Below, one piece after another: positions 8,733 through 16,898 of a stretch of 42,399 nucleotides of DNA. Every line of letters starts with the position of its first letter. Position 1 is the stretch's first letter. The DNA is taken from contig JAGNUG010000022.1 in the NCBI GenBank assembly GCA_017987115.1, forward strand, positions 1 through 42,399, in the 5' to 3' direction. The translations under genes and the position numbers were made by a program. The notes beneath the pieces were generated by a model that worked only from the letters and a program-made list of their open reading frames with translations, was not told the DNA's origin and searched no databases. This stretch comes from Flavobacteriales bacterium (lineage in GTDB: Bacteria > Bacteroidota > Bacteroidia > Flavobacteriales_F > PHOS-HE28).

Positions 8733-9973
8733 TCATCTCTTAATGCTTCAATGGGACGAACGTTCGCTGCGAGCCGTGCAGGGATCCAGCCCGCTATGGC
8801 TCCGGCAATTACCAGCAATAACAATGCACCGATCGCTACGCTGAGCTTTACTTCGGGATCCCGGAACATTTCGCTGCCGGGGATGGCGGTCGCTAAGCCT
8901 TCGATCAGCATGAAGCCGAAGAACAGACCGAAGAATCCGAATACGCCTGTAACGAATATGGCTTCCATGATCACTTGGGAGATCACGTTCAGGGGCGTAG
9001 CTCCCAATGCTTTTCTGATGCCGATCTCCCGCGTGCGGTCCTTAACAACGATCAGCATGATGTTGCTCACGCCAACGATACCAGCAATGATGGTGCCCAG
9101 ACCAATGAAGATGGTGAACCAGTTTATACCACCGAAGATCTGGTTGAACATGGATAGGTTCTCAACGTTGTTGTTGATGTAAAGAGCGCGATCGTCCTTC
9201 GGGTCGAATTGGTGCCGTCCGGAGAGTACCGCAATGGCACGGCTTTCTGCTTGTTTGGATCCCAATTCCGAAGCATCCGCAAAACTGAAAACGATCCGAT
9301 CCACCTTGTCTTCCGCATGGAACACTTTCTGGGCTGCACTCAATGGTATGAATACTGCGCTGCTCTGGTTGCTTCCGCGCCCTTCACTTTCGAACTTGTA
9401 GATCCCAACTACTTCAAAGGGGATCCCATTCACTTGCACCCATTTGTGGATCGGATCTTCGTTCTTGAACAACGCTTCAACGGCGTCCTGTGCCATCACG
9501 ATCACTTTGCGTGTTTCTTTTTGATCCACTTCATTGATGAAACGTCCGCTGGTCACCACCTGACGTTCCAATGCTTGGTAATTCGGCTGGATGCCCTTAA
9601 TGGTGAAATTGCCATAGTTCTTATCATAGTTCAGTTGACTTCGTCCACGCCATAACCGGAATTCGCCGCTTACATCGATCACACCGGGCACACTATTCGT
9701 CAATGCACGGATATCGCCCATGTCCAACTGTATTTCCCGGTTCGGAGGAAGGCCTTTGTAAGGCTTGCTCGTTTCACCGCCCCAGAAGCTGATGGAGTTC
9801 ATGGCCGTATTTCGGAAGTTGTGGGAAAAGCCATTGCCAAGACCAGCCGCCAGACCAAGAAGCAGGACTAAAACCGCGATTCCCCAGAATACACTGAACC
9901 CGGTCAACACGGTGCGCAATTTGTTCTTGCTCATCGTGTCGAAGATCTCTTGCCACTTATCGTTGTCGAACAT
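8729..9973 (-). CDS. ABC transporter permease, MacB/FtsX family (first copy)
   Basis: A 414-residue protein with an N-terminal helix (~22-45), a periplasmic MacB-PCD domain and an FtsX domain with helices at ~280-305, ~330-355 and ~375-400. The loop VKDRTREIGIRKALGATP is the coupling motif typical of MacB/LolCE permeases. It begins 3 bases after the ATPase stop and overlaps the next permease by 4 bases. With that protein it should form the membrane channel/mechanotransmission unit driven by the ATPase encoded just upstream. Confidence 0.9.
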   Translation of the reverse strand: MFDNDKWQEIFDTMSKNKLRTVLTGFSVFWGIAVLVLLLGLAAGLGNGFSHNFRNTAMNSISFWGGETSKPYKGLPPNREIQLDMGDIRALTNSVPGVIDVSGEFRLWRGRSQLNYDKNYGNFTIKGIQPNYQALERQVVTSGRFINEVDQKETRKVIVMAQDAVEALFKNEDPIHKWVQVNGIPFEVVGIYKFESEGRGSNQSSAVFIPLSAAQKVFHAEDKVDRIVFSFADASELGSKQAESRAIAVLSGRHQFDPKDDRALYINNNVENLSMFNQIFGGINWFTIFIGLGTIIAGIVGVSNIMLIVVKDRTREIGIRKALGATPLNVISQVIMEAIFVTGVFGFFGLFFGFMLIEGLATAIPGSEMFRDPEVKLSVAIGALLLLVIAGAIAGWIPARLAANVRPIEALRDE

Positions 9974-9976
9974 GGC

Positions 9977-10660
9977 TTATTCGATCAATGCGTTCTGGCT
10001 TTCGATCAAGCCGTCCTTCAAATAGATCAAGCGATCCGTCATGTTCGCGATCTCGCGTTCATGGGTTACGATCACAACGGTGATTCCCAGTTCCTTGTTC
10101 ACACGTATCAATTGGGACATAACGTCCGAACTCGTGGTGCTATCCAATGCACCGGTAGGTTCGTCGGCCAGTATGAGCTTCGGGTCGCTGATCAACGCAC
10201 GTGCAATGGCAACGCGTTGTTTCTGACCGCCGCTCAATTCGTTAGGCATGTGCTCTGCCCATTCGCGTAGACCGACCTTCTCCAGCATATCATATGCTTT
10301 TTCTTGCCTGATCTTTCTGCTCACTTTCTGGTAATAGAGCGGCAAGGCAACATTTTCCCAAGCATTCTTGAATGCGATCAGGTTGAAGCTTTGGAATACG
10401 AATCCGATGTATTGGCTTCTGATCTGTGCGGCTCTGGTCTCTGAAAGATCCACGATCGGCATTCCGTCCAGCAAATAAGTGCCACTGTCCAAGTTATCCA
10501 GGATACCGATTATGTTCAGCAAGGTGCTTTTACCGGATCCGGAGCTGCCCATGATACTTACCAATTCACCCTTTTTGATGTGCAGGTCAATGCCCTTGAG
10601 TACCTCCAAGGTATTGTTGCCCATTTGGTAGGACTTTCGAATGCTGGTGAGCTTGATCAT
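9977..10660 (-). CDS. ABC transporter ATP-binding protein, MacB/LolD type
   Basis: A 227-residue nucleotide-binding protein with all motifs in place: Walker A GSSGSGKST (38-46), Q-loop Q90, signature LSGGQ (142-146), Walker B LILADEP (162-168) and H-loop H200. Its length and the sequence around LSGGQKQRVAIARAL match the LolD/MacB-N family that energises mechanotransmission transporters. It is the first gene of the operon running to the HlyD adaptor. About 120 bases separate it from the upstream gene. A TAATTTCG sequence ~30 bases before the start resembles the -7 element TAnnTTTG with one mismatch and is not called separately. Confidence 0.93.
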   Translation of the reverse strand: MIKLTSIRKSYQMGNNTLEVLKGIDLHIKKGELVSIMGSSGSGKSTLLNIIGILDNLDSGTYLLDGMPIVDLSETRAAQIRSQYIGFVFQSFNLIAFKNAWENVALPLYYQKVSRKIRQEKAYDMLEKVGLREWAEHMPNELSGGQKQRVAIARALISDPKLILADEPTGALDSTTSSDVMSQLIRVNKELGITVVIVTHEREIANMTDRLIYLKDGLIESQNALIE

Positions 10661-10779
10661 GTGTTAGTGAAGCGGGTACGAAATTACCGGATGCGCTTTG
10701 AGGGAGAATAGTGGTTACATGAACGGTGGGGGAGCGTTAGGAGCGGTGATAAGCCACCAACAGCCTAATAGCTGAGTTT

Positions 10780-11376
10780 TTATACCCTGCGGAAGACCAG
10801 GTCGAACATGGACCTCACGACCAACACCTCCTGAAGAACACCGCCTACATAAGTGTAGTGGTTCACTTTTCCTTCGGGTAAGGTAAGCTTATAAGTTCCT
10901 TTTCCGGTGGGCTCCATCGCACAATATCCCATCACGCTTTCAACAAAGATCCGTGTTTGTCCAATTGGTTCCTCGTAGTACATCCTAGCTGTTGTCCATT
11001 CAACGGGTTCGTTGTGTATGAAATTCTTCTCGGGGTGTACATAACAACGCGCCTCCGAACCTACCAGTGCCATATGGCTGCTATCGCGCATGTCACCATT
11101 AATGCGCATGTGTGCTCCGCAACTGGAGATCGTGTTCTTATGATACTCAGTGATCGTGGTGCTTTCCACGGTATTCTTCCAAAGAATGCTGAACTCGGAA
11201 TTGGAGACCATGCTATAGTAGATATTATCCCCGGACACTTTTCGGGTTGCTTGGATATTCCCGATGACATCGCCGCCTTTGAGGATGTTGTAGCTGGCGT
11301 TCTGGGCTTTCATTCCGCTAGTCGCGCACAACAGCGAGATAAGTAACGACAATGATCGGATGGGGATCTGAGGCAT
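10780..11376 (-). CDS. Secreted hypothetical protein (DUF6134-like)
   Basis: A 198-residue protein with a signal peptide (cleavage near MKAQN, residue ~25) followed by a predominantly beta-strand body. The start of the mature part, YNILKGGDVIGNIQATRK, resembles a Bacteroidota family of small exported proteins (DUF6134, from memory). No catalytic motif is visible. It is a single gene flanked by ~100-base gaps on both sides. A 6-bp inverted repeat (AGACCG/CGGTCT) lies directly upstream. Confidence 0.6.
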   Translation of the reverse strand: MPQIPIRSLSLLISLLCATSGMKAQNASYNILKGGDVIGNIQATRKVSGDNIYYSMVSNSEFSILWKNTVESTTITEYHKNTISSCGAHMRINGDMRDSSHMALVGSEARCYVHPEKNFIHNEPVEWTTARMYYEEPIGQTRIFVESVMGYCAMEPTGKGTYKLTLPEGKVNHYTYVGGVLQEVLVVRSMFDLVFRRV

Positions 11377-11478
11377 CAGTTAGACCGGCGTTATAGCGGT
11401 CTGGTCCGCAATTTAGGATGTATTGATCGTTCCTAGGAAATAGCGGCCAAGTACAACGAAATAGACGTTCCTCTCATG

Positions 11479-11874
11479 CTAAACAAGATCCCAGACAGAG
11501 TGCTTTTTGCTAGGTAGTAAAAAAAGTGCTACGGTGAACAACACATTGAGGAATGGAATACTGGAGATCAAGCCGCTCCAATGTACCCAGCCAATGTCCC
11601 TAGCGCGGTGTACGCCGTTCCAAATAAGACCGGAGAAGAATGCGAATGTGCTCAAGCAAAGTGCGAAGGGTACCACATTGGCCAGCCATGGACCTATCAA
11701 CGCATAGGGGTTGACCCAACTCACGATCACGTGGTGTATGCCAAGACCCGGGACCATTGCGACAATGAACAGGTCCGCAATGGCTTTGCCTAAGGCAAGC
11801 GTGGCGATGTTGCGCTGGTAGTGAAGTTTGTCCGTTCTTCCATCGCAGTGCAGAAGGTGTGAGATGGTGTTCAT
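11479..11874 (-). CDS. Small membrane protein, DUF805-like
   Basis: A 131-residue protein with four predicted membrane helices. The stretch VHRARDIGWVHWSGL followed by a helix and LLPSKK resembles the conserved RxxDIGxxxWxxL core of DUF805 membrane proteins. The function of that family is unknown. It lies 60 bases downstream of the GbsR-type regulator and reads the same way, so it is a likely target or partner in the same transcript. Confidence 0.55.
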   Translation of the reverse strand: MNTISHLLHCDGRTDKLHYQRNIATLALGKAIADLFIVAMVPGLGIHHVIVSWVNPYALIGPWLANVVPFALCLSTFAFFSGLIWNGVHRARDIGWVHWSGLISSIPFLNVLFTVALFLLPSKKHSVWDLV

Positions 11875-11934
11875 TTATTCTCGTTGTTTTCTAATTTTCA
11901 ATAAAATATGAAACTTTTTATCAAAAAAGCAGCA

Positions 11935-12435
11935 TCACCGGAGTAGGGTAGAAGCTGCTTTCAAGAACCATTGTACATCCTTGCGTGTGCTCTTTTCCAA
12001 GACAGCATCGATCCTGCCCGTTAGATCATGCAGGTCAGTCGTCATTTCGCGAAAGGCCTTTGCATCCTTCGTAGCCCCCTCTGTCTTCTTCAGTTCACTG
12101 AGGAGTTTTACCATGGGTTCCAACTCCCTTTTCTTGCGCTCCCGGGTTATGTGCGTAGCGATCTTCCACACGTCCTTTTCTGCTTGAAAGAATTCCCTTC
12201 GTTCCCCGCTCTTCAGCACTTTATCCACCAATTGCCAGTCGATCAGAGCGCGCAGGTTCATGTTGGCATTGCCACGACTGATGTTGAGCTGTTCCATGAC
12301 GTCCTCGGTACTTAGCGGATCAGCGCTGATCAATAACAAGGCGTGAACTTGCGCCATGCTCCTATTGATACCCCATTGCGTTGCAAATGTGCCCCATGCT
12401 TGGGTGAATTTGTCTTTGGCTTCGTGCAGTTCCAT
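11935..12435 (-). CDS. GbsR/MarR-family transcriptional regulator
   Basis: A 166-residue protein. Residues ~14-75 (WGINRSMAQVHALLLIS, then EDVMEQLNISRGNANMNLRALIDW) are a winged helix-turn-helix very close to the GbsR subfamily of MarR regulators. In Bacillus GbsR controls osmoprotectant (choline/betaine) genes. No such genes are nearby here, so the ligand is open. The C-terminal half is helical and would dimerise. A strong promoter is visible immediately upstream. The downstream DUF805-like membrane protein is probably cotranscribed. Confidence 0.85.
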   Translation of the reverse strand: MELHEAKDKFTQAWGTFATQWGINRSMAQVHALLLISADPLSTEDVMEQLNISRGNANMNLRALIDWQLVDKVLKSGERREFFQAEKDVWKIATHITRERKKRELEPMVKLLSELKKTEGATKDAKAFREMTTDLHDLTGRIDAVLEKSTRKDVQWFLKAASTLLR

Positions 12436-12447
12436 TGTTCAACGGTA

Positions 12448-12479
12448 CAAATTTAGGATGAAAGAACTGAACTTTCAAA
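12448..12479 (-). promoter_or_regulatory. Bacteroidota-type promoter for the GbsR-like gene
   Basis: On the minus strand TTTG (12479-12476), 20 bases, then TAAATTTG (12455-12448) match the -33/-7 consensus TTTG...TAnnTTTG perfectly, 12 bases before the start codon. An imperfect GAAAG...CTTTC repeat sits in the spacer. Two direct repeats TAGTATTG (12480-12487 and 12493-12500, 13-base period) lie just upstream and could be a binding site for autoregulation. Confidence 0.7.
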
Positions 12480-12547
12480 TAGTATTGAAAATTAGTATTG
12501 CATTCTTCAGGATCATCTATGGTATAAAAAAGTTCAACTGTTACCGA

Positions 12548-13339
12548 TCACCTTGCGCACAACACCGGAATTCCCGGTTCATTGGACATCATACGTTCTT
12601 TTTCCGCATCTGCGATGTACCGGTATTCATCAGACGCAATGGACATGATCGCAATGCAACCTGCGCCAATGCGATCCGAGTACGCGATCGTTTGAGCGGC
12701 AAAACCGACCGAGAAGGATGTTTCCGACTCTTCAACGAACTGATGCTTTACGCCGACCTTGGTCAGGTATTCGCCCATGTGCTTTTTGTTGGTCAGAAGT
12801 TCTTCACTGGGGTGCTCACCAGGCCGGTTCAATTGATAAATGTGCACTTCGCTTCCAAAGGCTGTGGCCAGCATCGAGACAGCGTTCAATAAATGATCGA
12901 TTCCTTTATGGCTCGCAACAGGCATTACGATCGTGCTGAGAGAATTGGGTAGCTTGCTGTGCGCTTGAACGACCAGGGACGGAATTTCCACGCGTCTGAC
13001 CAATTTCAGAATGTCGGTTCCGAACAGCGATTGACGCAGTCCGCGTGACCCATGAGTAGCACATACCATCATCGCGTGCCCATCCGTGCTTTCACGCGTG
13101 ATCTCTTCCATGAATTCTCCGTCGCGGAAATGACAGGTGATAGGCGCTTGTTGAACATGTGATACCTGATGGTCCATTTTCGTCTTTGCCGCGATCCGGG
13201 CTTCACCCTGCGAATCCGCCTTGTTTATTACATGCAACAGCGAGACCGATGAATTCAGGCCGGCGGCAAGCATATCGGCATATTGAACTCCTTTCAACGC
13301 TGTTTCGGATAGATCGGTGGGGCAGAGGATGTCTTTCAT
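12548..13339 (-). CDS. Universal stress protein, tandem UspA domains
   Basis: A 263-residue protein with two UspA-like alpha/beta domains (~1-130 and ~135-263). The first opens with MKDILCPTDLSETAL and has the nucleotide-site-like stretch GSRGLRQSLFGTD. The second lacks a clear G-x2-G-x9-G(S/T) motif and is probably non-binding. Usp proteins are cytoplasmic stress-survival factors, often induced by low oxygen or growth arrest. It diverges from recQ across a ~180-base gap. It is one of three tandem-domain Usp proteins in the window. Confidence 0.88.
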   Translation of the reverse strand: MKDILCPTDLSETALKGVQYADMLAAGLNSSVSLLHVINKADSQGEARIAAKTKMDHQVSHVQQAPITCHFRDGEFMEEITRESTDGHAMMVCATHGSRGLRQSLFGTDILKLVRRVEIPSLVVQAHSKLPNSLSTIVMPVASHKGIDHLLNAVSMLATAFGSEVHIYQLNRPGEHPSEELLTNKKHMGEYLTKVGVKHQFVEESETSFSVGFAAQTIAYSDRIGAGCIAIMSIASDEYRYIADAEKERMMSNEPGIPVLCAR

Positions 13340-13554
13340 TGAAATGGGGGGCGTGTGTGATATCGTCCAAGCGAATGTACGGAGCGCGGAATGGAACTGT
13401 GATATTTAGTACAGGTTCAGGGCCAAATTACCCGGAATTAGTTAGCCTTGGTCCATGGGCGTGTTGCGCAGTGTGGGCGTGGTTCATAACTCCTGAACTG
13501 TTTTCTTGTTGACCCATGGTCATCGTTCCTACATTGTCCGCTTGCTTTGATCGT

Positions 13555-15390
13555 ATGCCGAATTTTATTTCAGAACCAGCTAGCACGACATTGAACGTCG
13601 GTGATCTTCTCGAACGCCACTTTGGTTATAAGGCCTTTCGTCCTCAGCAGAAAGAGGTCATCGATCATGTTCTTGATCGTCACGATGCCATTGTTCTGAT
13701 GCCCACTGGAGGAGGAAAGAGCATTTGTTTCCAGCTTCCGGCATTAGCGTTCGATGGGCTGACCTTGGTAATATCGCCCTTGATCGCATTGATGAAGGAT
13801 CAGGTCCAGGCTCTTCAAGGAAATGGAATTGCCGCAGCATACCTGAACAGTTCTTTATCGTTCAATGAGGAACAGGAAATAAATCGCGAACTGCGCAGTG
13901 GTGGGTTGAAGTTGTTATACGTGTCTCCTGAACGTCTGTTCCAGCAGGGTTTCTTGGAACGATTGGAAGATCTTAACGTGAAACTATTCGCGATCGATGA
14001 AGCTCATTGCATTAGTTCATGGGGGCATCACTTCAGACCTGAGTACAAGCAGCTGCACGCGTTGAAAAAACGGTTTCCGGATGTTCCAGTGATCGCGCTA
14101 ACAGCGACTGCTGATAGAACCGTGCGCGGTGACATTGGTCATTGCCTTGGCCTTCGTGATCCGAAGATCTTTATAAGCAGTTTTGATCGCCCCAACCTTT
14201 CGCTCGCTGTGTTACCAGGACTGGATCGCTGGAAAGCGATACAGCGGATCATGACACGGCATATTGGGCATTGCGGGATCATTTATTGTAACAGCAGAGC
14301 AAGTACTGAAAAGATAGCGGCCAAGTTGCAGAAGATCGGGGTGAAGGCGGAGTTCTATCATGCGAAAATGAACCCCGACGAAAGGAGCCGGGTCCAAGAT
14401 GATTTCATTCAAGGCAAAACCCATGTGATCTGTGCTACGATCGCATTCGGTATGGGGATCGACAAGAGCGATGTACGGTTCGTGATCCATTATAACCTGC
14501 CCGGCACTGTTGAAGGATACTATCAGGAGATCGGACGCGCAGGGCGTGATGGAAAGCCTGCCGAAACGATCCTGTTCTATAGTTATGCCGATGTGCAGAC
14601 ACAGATGCACTTTGCTGATGAGATCGATGATCAGCGCTACAAGGAGGTCGTAATAGCCAAATTGGAACGTATGAAGGAGTTTGCCGAAGCACAAGTATGC
14701 CGGCGAACGATCCTGCTCAGCTATTTCAGTGAAGATAGCGCAGAGTCGTGTGGAAATTGTGATGTGTGCAAGGATCCGCCGAAATACTTTGATGGCACCA
14801 TTCTAGCGCAGAAGGCGTTGAGCGCAATAGTGCGCTGTGGACAGAAATTGCCAATGTCCGTGCTGGTGGATGTGTTGAAAGGATCCCACAGTCATGAAGT
14901 AACCGAGAAAGGTTGGGACCGGATCAGAACCTTCGGTGCAGGGAGCGATACGACCGCTTTTGCTTGGGTCCAGTTCATTCAGCAATTCTTGCATCTAGGC
15001 TTGATGGAAGTTGATTATCGTGACCATCATCACTTGGTCATTACAACGCCAGGAGAAGCGGTCCTGAAAGGCGAGCGACCCGTTCGATTGGTTAGTCCGG
15101 ATACAGTGAAAGAGCGTCAGGAACGGATCAAAAGCACACGGCAAGTTGTTGCCGAACCAAGCCCCGTAAGTGCTGGTCTACTTGGCGCATTGAAAGACCT
15201 ACGCCGTACGCTGGCGAAGGAGATGGGTAAACCCGCCTACGTCGTATTCAGCGATGCTTCGTTGATCGATATGGCAGAGAAAAGACCGACCAACCTATAC
15301 GAATTCCGATTGGTCAACGGTGTAGGCGATCACAAGGCCAGCCAGTTCGGTGAAGCGTTTTTGAAGGTTGTGAAGGAGAGGGTAGAGTAA
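13555..15390 (+). CDS. recQ: ATP-dependent DNA helicase RecQ
   Basis: A 611-residue superfamily 2 helicase. Walker A MPTGGGKS (49-56), DEAH (148-151), motif VI QEIGRAGRDG (325-334), a zinc site of four cysteines (382, 399, 402, 405), an RQC winged helix and a C-terminal HRDC domain (~530-605) give the full RecQ architecture. It unwinds forked and recombination DNA 3'-to-5'. The ATG at 13555 is chosen because family similarity begins just after it. An in-frame ATG at 13516 would add 13 unrelated residues. The usual SQWGHDFRPEY is SSWGHHFRPEY here, a mild variation. It is monocistronic and convergent with the next gene. Confidence 0.95.
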   Translation: MPNFISEPASTTLNVGDLLERHFGYKAFRPQQKEVIDHVLDRHDAIVLMPTGGGKSICFQLPALAFDGLTLVISPLIALMKDQVQALQGNGIAAAYLNSSLSFNEEQEINRELRSGGLKLLYVSPERLFQQGFLERLEDLNVKLFAIDEAHCISSWGHHFRPEYKQLHALKKRFPDVPVIALTATADRTVRGDIGHCLGLRDPKIFISSFDRPNLSLAVLPGLDRWKAIQRIMTRHIGHCGIIYCNSRASTEKIAAKLQKIGVKAEFYHAKMNPDERSRVQDDFIQGKTHVICATIAFGMGIDKSDVRFVIHYNLPGTVEGYYQEIGRAGRDGKPAETILFYSYADVQTQMHFADEIDDQRYKEVVIAKLERMKEFAEAQVCRRTILLSYFSEDSAESCGNCDVCKDPPKYFDGTILAQKALSAIVRCGQKLPMSVLVDVLKGSHSHEVTEKGWDRIRTFGAGSDTTAFAWVQFIQQFLHLGLMEVDYRDHHHLVITTPGEAVLKGERPVRLVSPDTVKERQERIKSTRQVVAEPSPVSAGLLGALKDLRRTLAKEMGKPAYVVFSDASLIDMAEKRPTNLYEFRLVNGVGDHKASQFGEAFLKVVKERVE

Positions 15391-15405
15391 AAGATGATCT
15401 CTTGC

Positions 15406-15425
15406 CTCGTTGGTCCTCGAACGAG
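15406..15425. terminator. Hairpin between convergent genes
   Basis: CTCGTT (15406-15411) and AACGAG (15420-15425) form a perfect 6-bp stem with an 8-base loop. It sits between the recQ stop (15390) and the stop of the opposing nucleotidyltransferase gene (15426). There is no T-run, so a bidirectional terminator or mRNA-end structure is only an inference. Confidence 0.4.
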
Positions 15426-15923
15426 TTACTGGCTCACAATTCCCCAGCTCGCAACTTCAACATGCACATCATGTAGGTCCTTTGCACGACCCGCTTTCAG
15501 TTTGCTTTCGATCAGGTCGGATCTTCCGATTACCAAATATTTCGTGATCGGTTGACCTAGGATCGTTGCCTCTATTCTGCGCGACCAAGCTTCCTCGAAC
15601 GTACAACCCGGGTTGAATCGAGTGATCAATTCCACCTCCATCATCGGCGAGATCTTGATCGACATATTCCGCTCCTGTGCCAAAACTTCGGTCGGGATCT
15701 TATCAACCTTGAAACCGATCGAACCTAAAGCCTCTATTAGGCGTTCGAAATTCGCTGGTGTCGGTTCTATCCAAAAATCCAAGGCGGCTGAATGACGCTG
15801 ATACCCGTGGAAATTCACGGCACCGCCACCAACCATCAACATGCGTACATGATGTGCGAAGGTAGCTTGCAGGAATAATAGTATCTCTTGGTCAAATGGC
15901 CGAATTGCGCCTTTGGATAACAA
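15426..15923 (-). CDS. Nucleotidyltransferase-like protein (DUF6036/AbiEii-like fold)
   Basis: A 165-residue protein. Residues ~28-55 read MLMVGGGAVNFHGYQRHSAALDFWI, the minimal nucleotidyltransferase pattern GGxA(V)xxHGYxR(x)TxDxD. The second acidic residue of the usual DxD pair is replaced (LDFW), so catalytic ability is doubtful. Residues ~90-135 contain the typical later elements. Such proteins occur in toxin-antitoxin or abortive-infection-like pairs and as stand-alone proteins. Its start overlaps the end of the small gene upstream by 32 bases, which suggests obligate coexpression. Confidence 0.65.
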   Translation of the reverse strand: MLSKGAIRPFDQEILLFLQATFAHHVRMLMVGGGAVNFHGYQRHSAALDFWIEPTPANFERLIEALGSIGFKVDKIPTEVLAQERNMSIKISPMMEVELITRFNPGCTFEEAWSRRIEATILGQPITKYLVIGRSDLIESKLKAGRAKDLHDVHVEVASWGIVSQ

Positions 15924-16113
15924 AATTGCGCTTCTCTTTCTCTACTTGTTCTGGACCTGGACCGCCGGCGTCCGGTAGTTTGGAGTAAAAGCTGTTCAAG
16001 AACCAAACGAAGCGCTCGTTCGGGGTCATAGCCATGAACTCACGCTGGCGGCGATCATTGCTCTCCTCCTTTGTTTCGAAACGGATCCTAGGGTCAGAAC
16101 TTTCCGAGGCCAT
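15892..16113 (-). CDS. Small charged protein paired with the nucleotidyltransferase
   Basis: A 73-residue hydrophilic protein with a central helix-like stretch REFMAMTPNERFVWFLNSFY. I recall a similar xxMTPxERFxxF motif in short proteins encoded before nucleotidyltransferase-like genes in Bacteroidota, so a partner role is an inference. No DNA-binding or catalytic motif is visible. The gene overlaps its downstream partner by 32 bases in another frame, which also argues that it is real. Confidence 0.6.
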   Translation of the reverse strand: MASESSDPRIRFETKEESNDRRQREFMAMTPNERFVWFLNSFYSKLPDAGGPGPEQVEKEKRNFVIQRRNSAI

Positions 16114-16198
16114 TGGGTAAAGTTAGAACGAGGCGATCAAAGAGCTTGTGTTCGATCACCGTGATCCAAGCAAGGATCGAGGGTCGGATACGTTTGGC

Positions 16199-16600
16199 TC
16201 ACTTCTTCAACAAGCGCTCCAATTGAGAAAGCCGACTTAACTCGGATTTGTTATTCCCGGAAAAGACACTTGCAATAGCAGCCGCAGTTTCGAAGGTCAA
16301 GCGCTTCATGGTATCATCATAGCGTGATCCATGCTCCTTGTAGTCGTCCACAAAACGCTCCCATGCCTGATCGGGACTTAATTCACTATCATTCGCAAAG
16401 TCGAAACTGATACTGATGTAATGCCCGGCATCCGTGCCGAATACATCACGACTTCCTTCCAACGGCAACCACTTTTCGGTGATCAATTCCTTCATCCGGT
16501 CAACCTCTATTTTGCGTACCGTACCGTCACTGATGGCAACGCTATAGAAAAGGTATCCAAGGCTTGCGTATATATCCTGATAGGTTGTGGTGCTTGTCAT
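16199..16600 (-). CDS. Hypothetical protein, TerB-like helical
   Basis: A 133-residue, mostly helical protein. The opening IYASLGYLFYSVAISDGTVRKIEVDRMKEL has the [helix]-ADG-x-[helix] pattern of TerB-like domains (tellurite-resistance/ion-sensing superfamily), in which an acidic DG loop follows the first helix. No function can be assigned. It is a single gene between the small-protein/nucleotidyltransferase pair and a divergent CoA-transferase. Confidence 0.5.
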   Translation of the reverse strand: MTSTTTYQDIYASLGYLFYSVAISDGTVRKIEVDRMKELITEKWLPLEGSRDVFGTDAGHYISISFDFANDSELSPDQAWERFVDDYKEHGSRYDDTMKRLTFETAAAIASVFSGNNKSELSRLSQLERLLKK

Positions 16601-16898
16601 GGTTTGTTTGCTTAGTGCGTTAGGATCCTATGAGCGTTTTATCCTTGATGTTTCCCGATCGACTTGTCTACTCCCGGAAGTTGGTCAGCAAGTCTACCAG
16701 GTCTTTGGCTTACTCAGCCTGACGATCGACAGGATTTATTGAATGGCTGCAAAATACTTTTAAGAAATTAATTGAGAAAACCTTTAGTTCCAATTTGAAC
16801 TGTTCGACCCTTGGATCCATGCAATCGGACATTTATACTCTCGCGTTATATTGTAACCGGTTGTCGGTATCGTGAATACTAATTTGTAGACGCTTTCA
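16601..16898. other. Divergent intergenic region (298 bp)
   Basis: Lies between two genes read outward. It holds an imperfect 16-bp palindrome CCTGACGATCGACAGG (16718-16733, one mismatched pair), an AT-rich stretch near 16760-16800, and a TAATTTG close to the CoA-transferase start that falls one base short of TAnnTTTG. No ORF is convincing. Confidence 0.5.
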
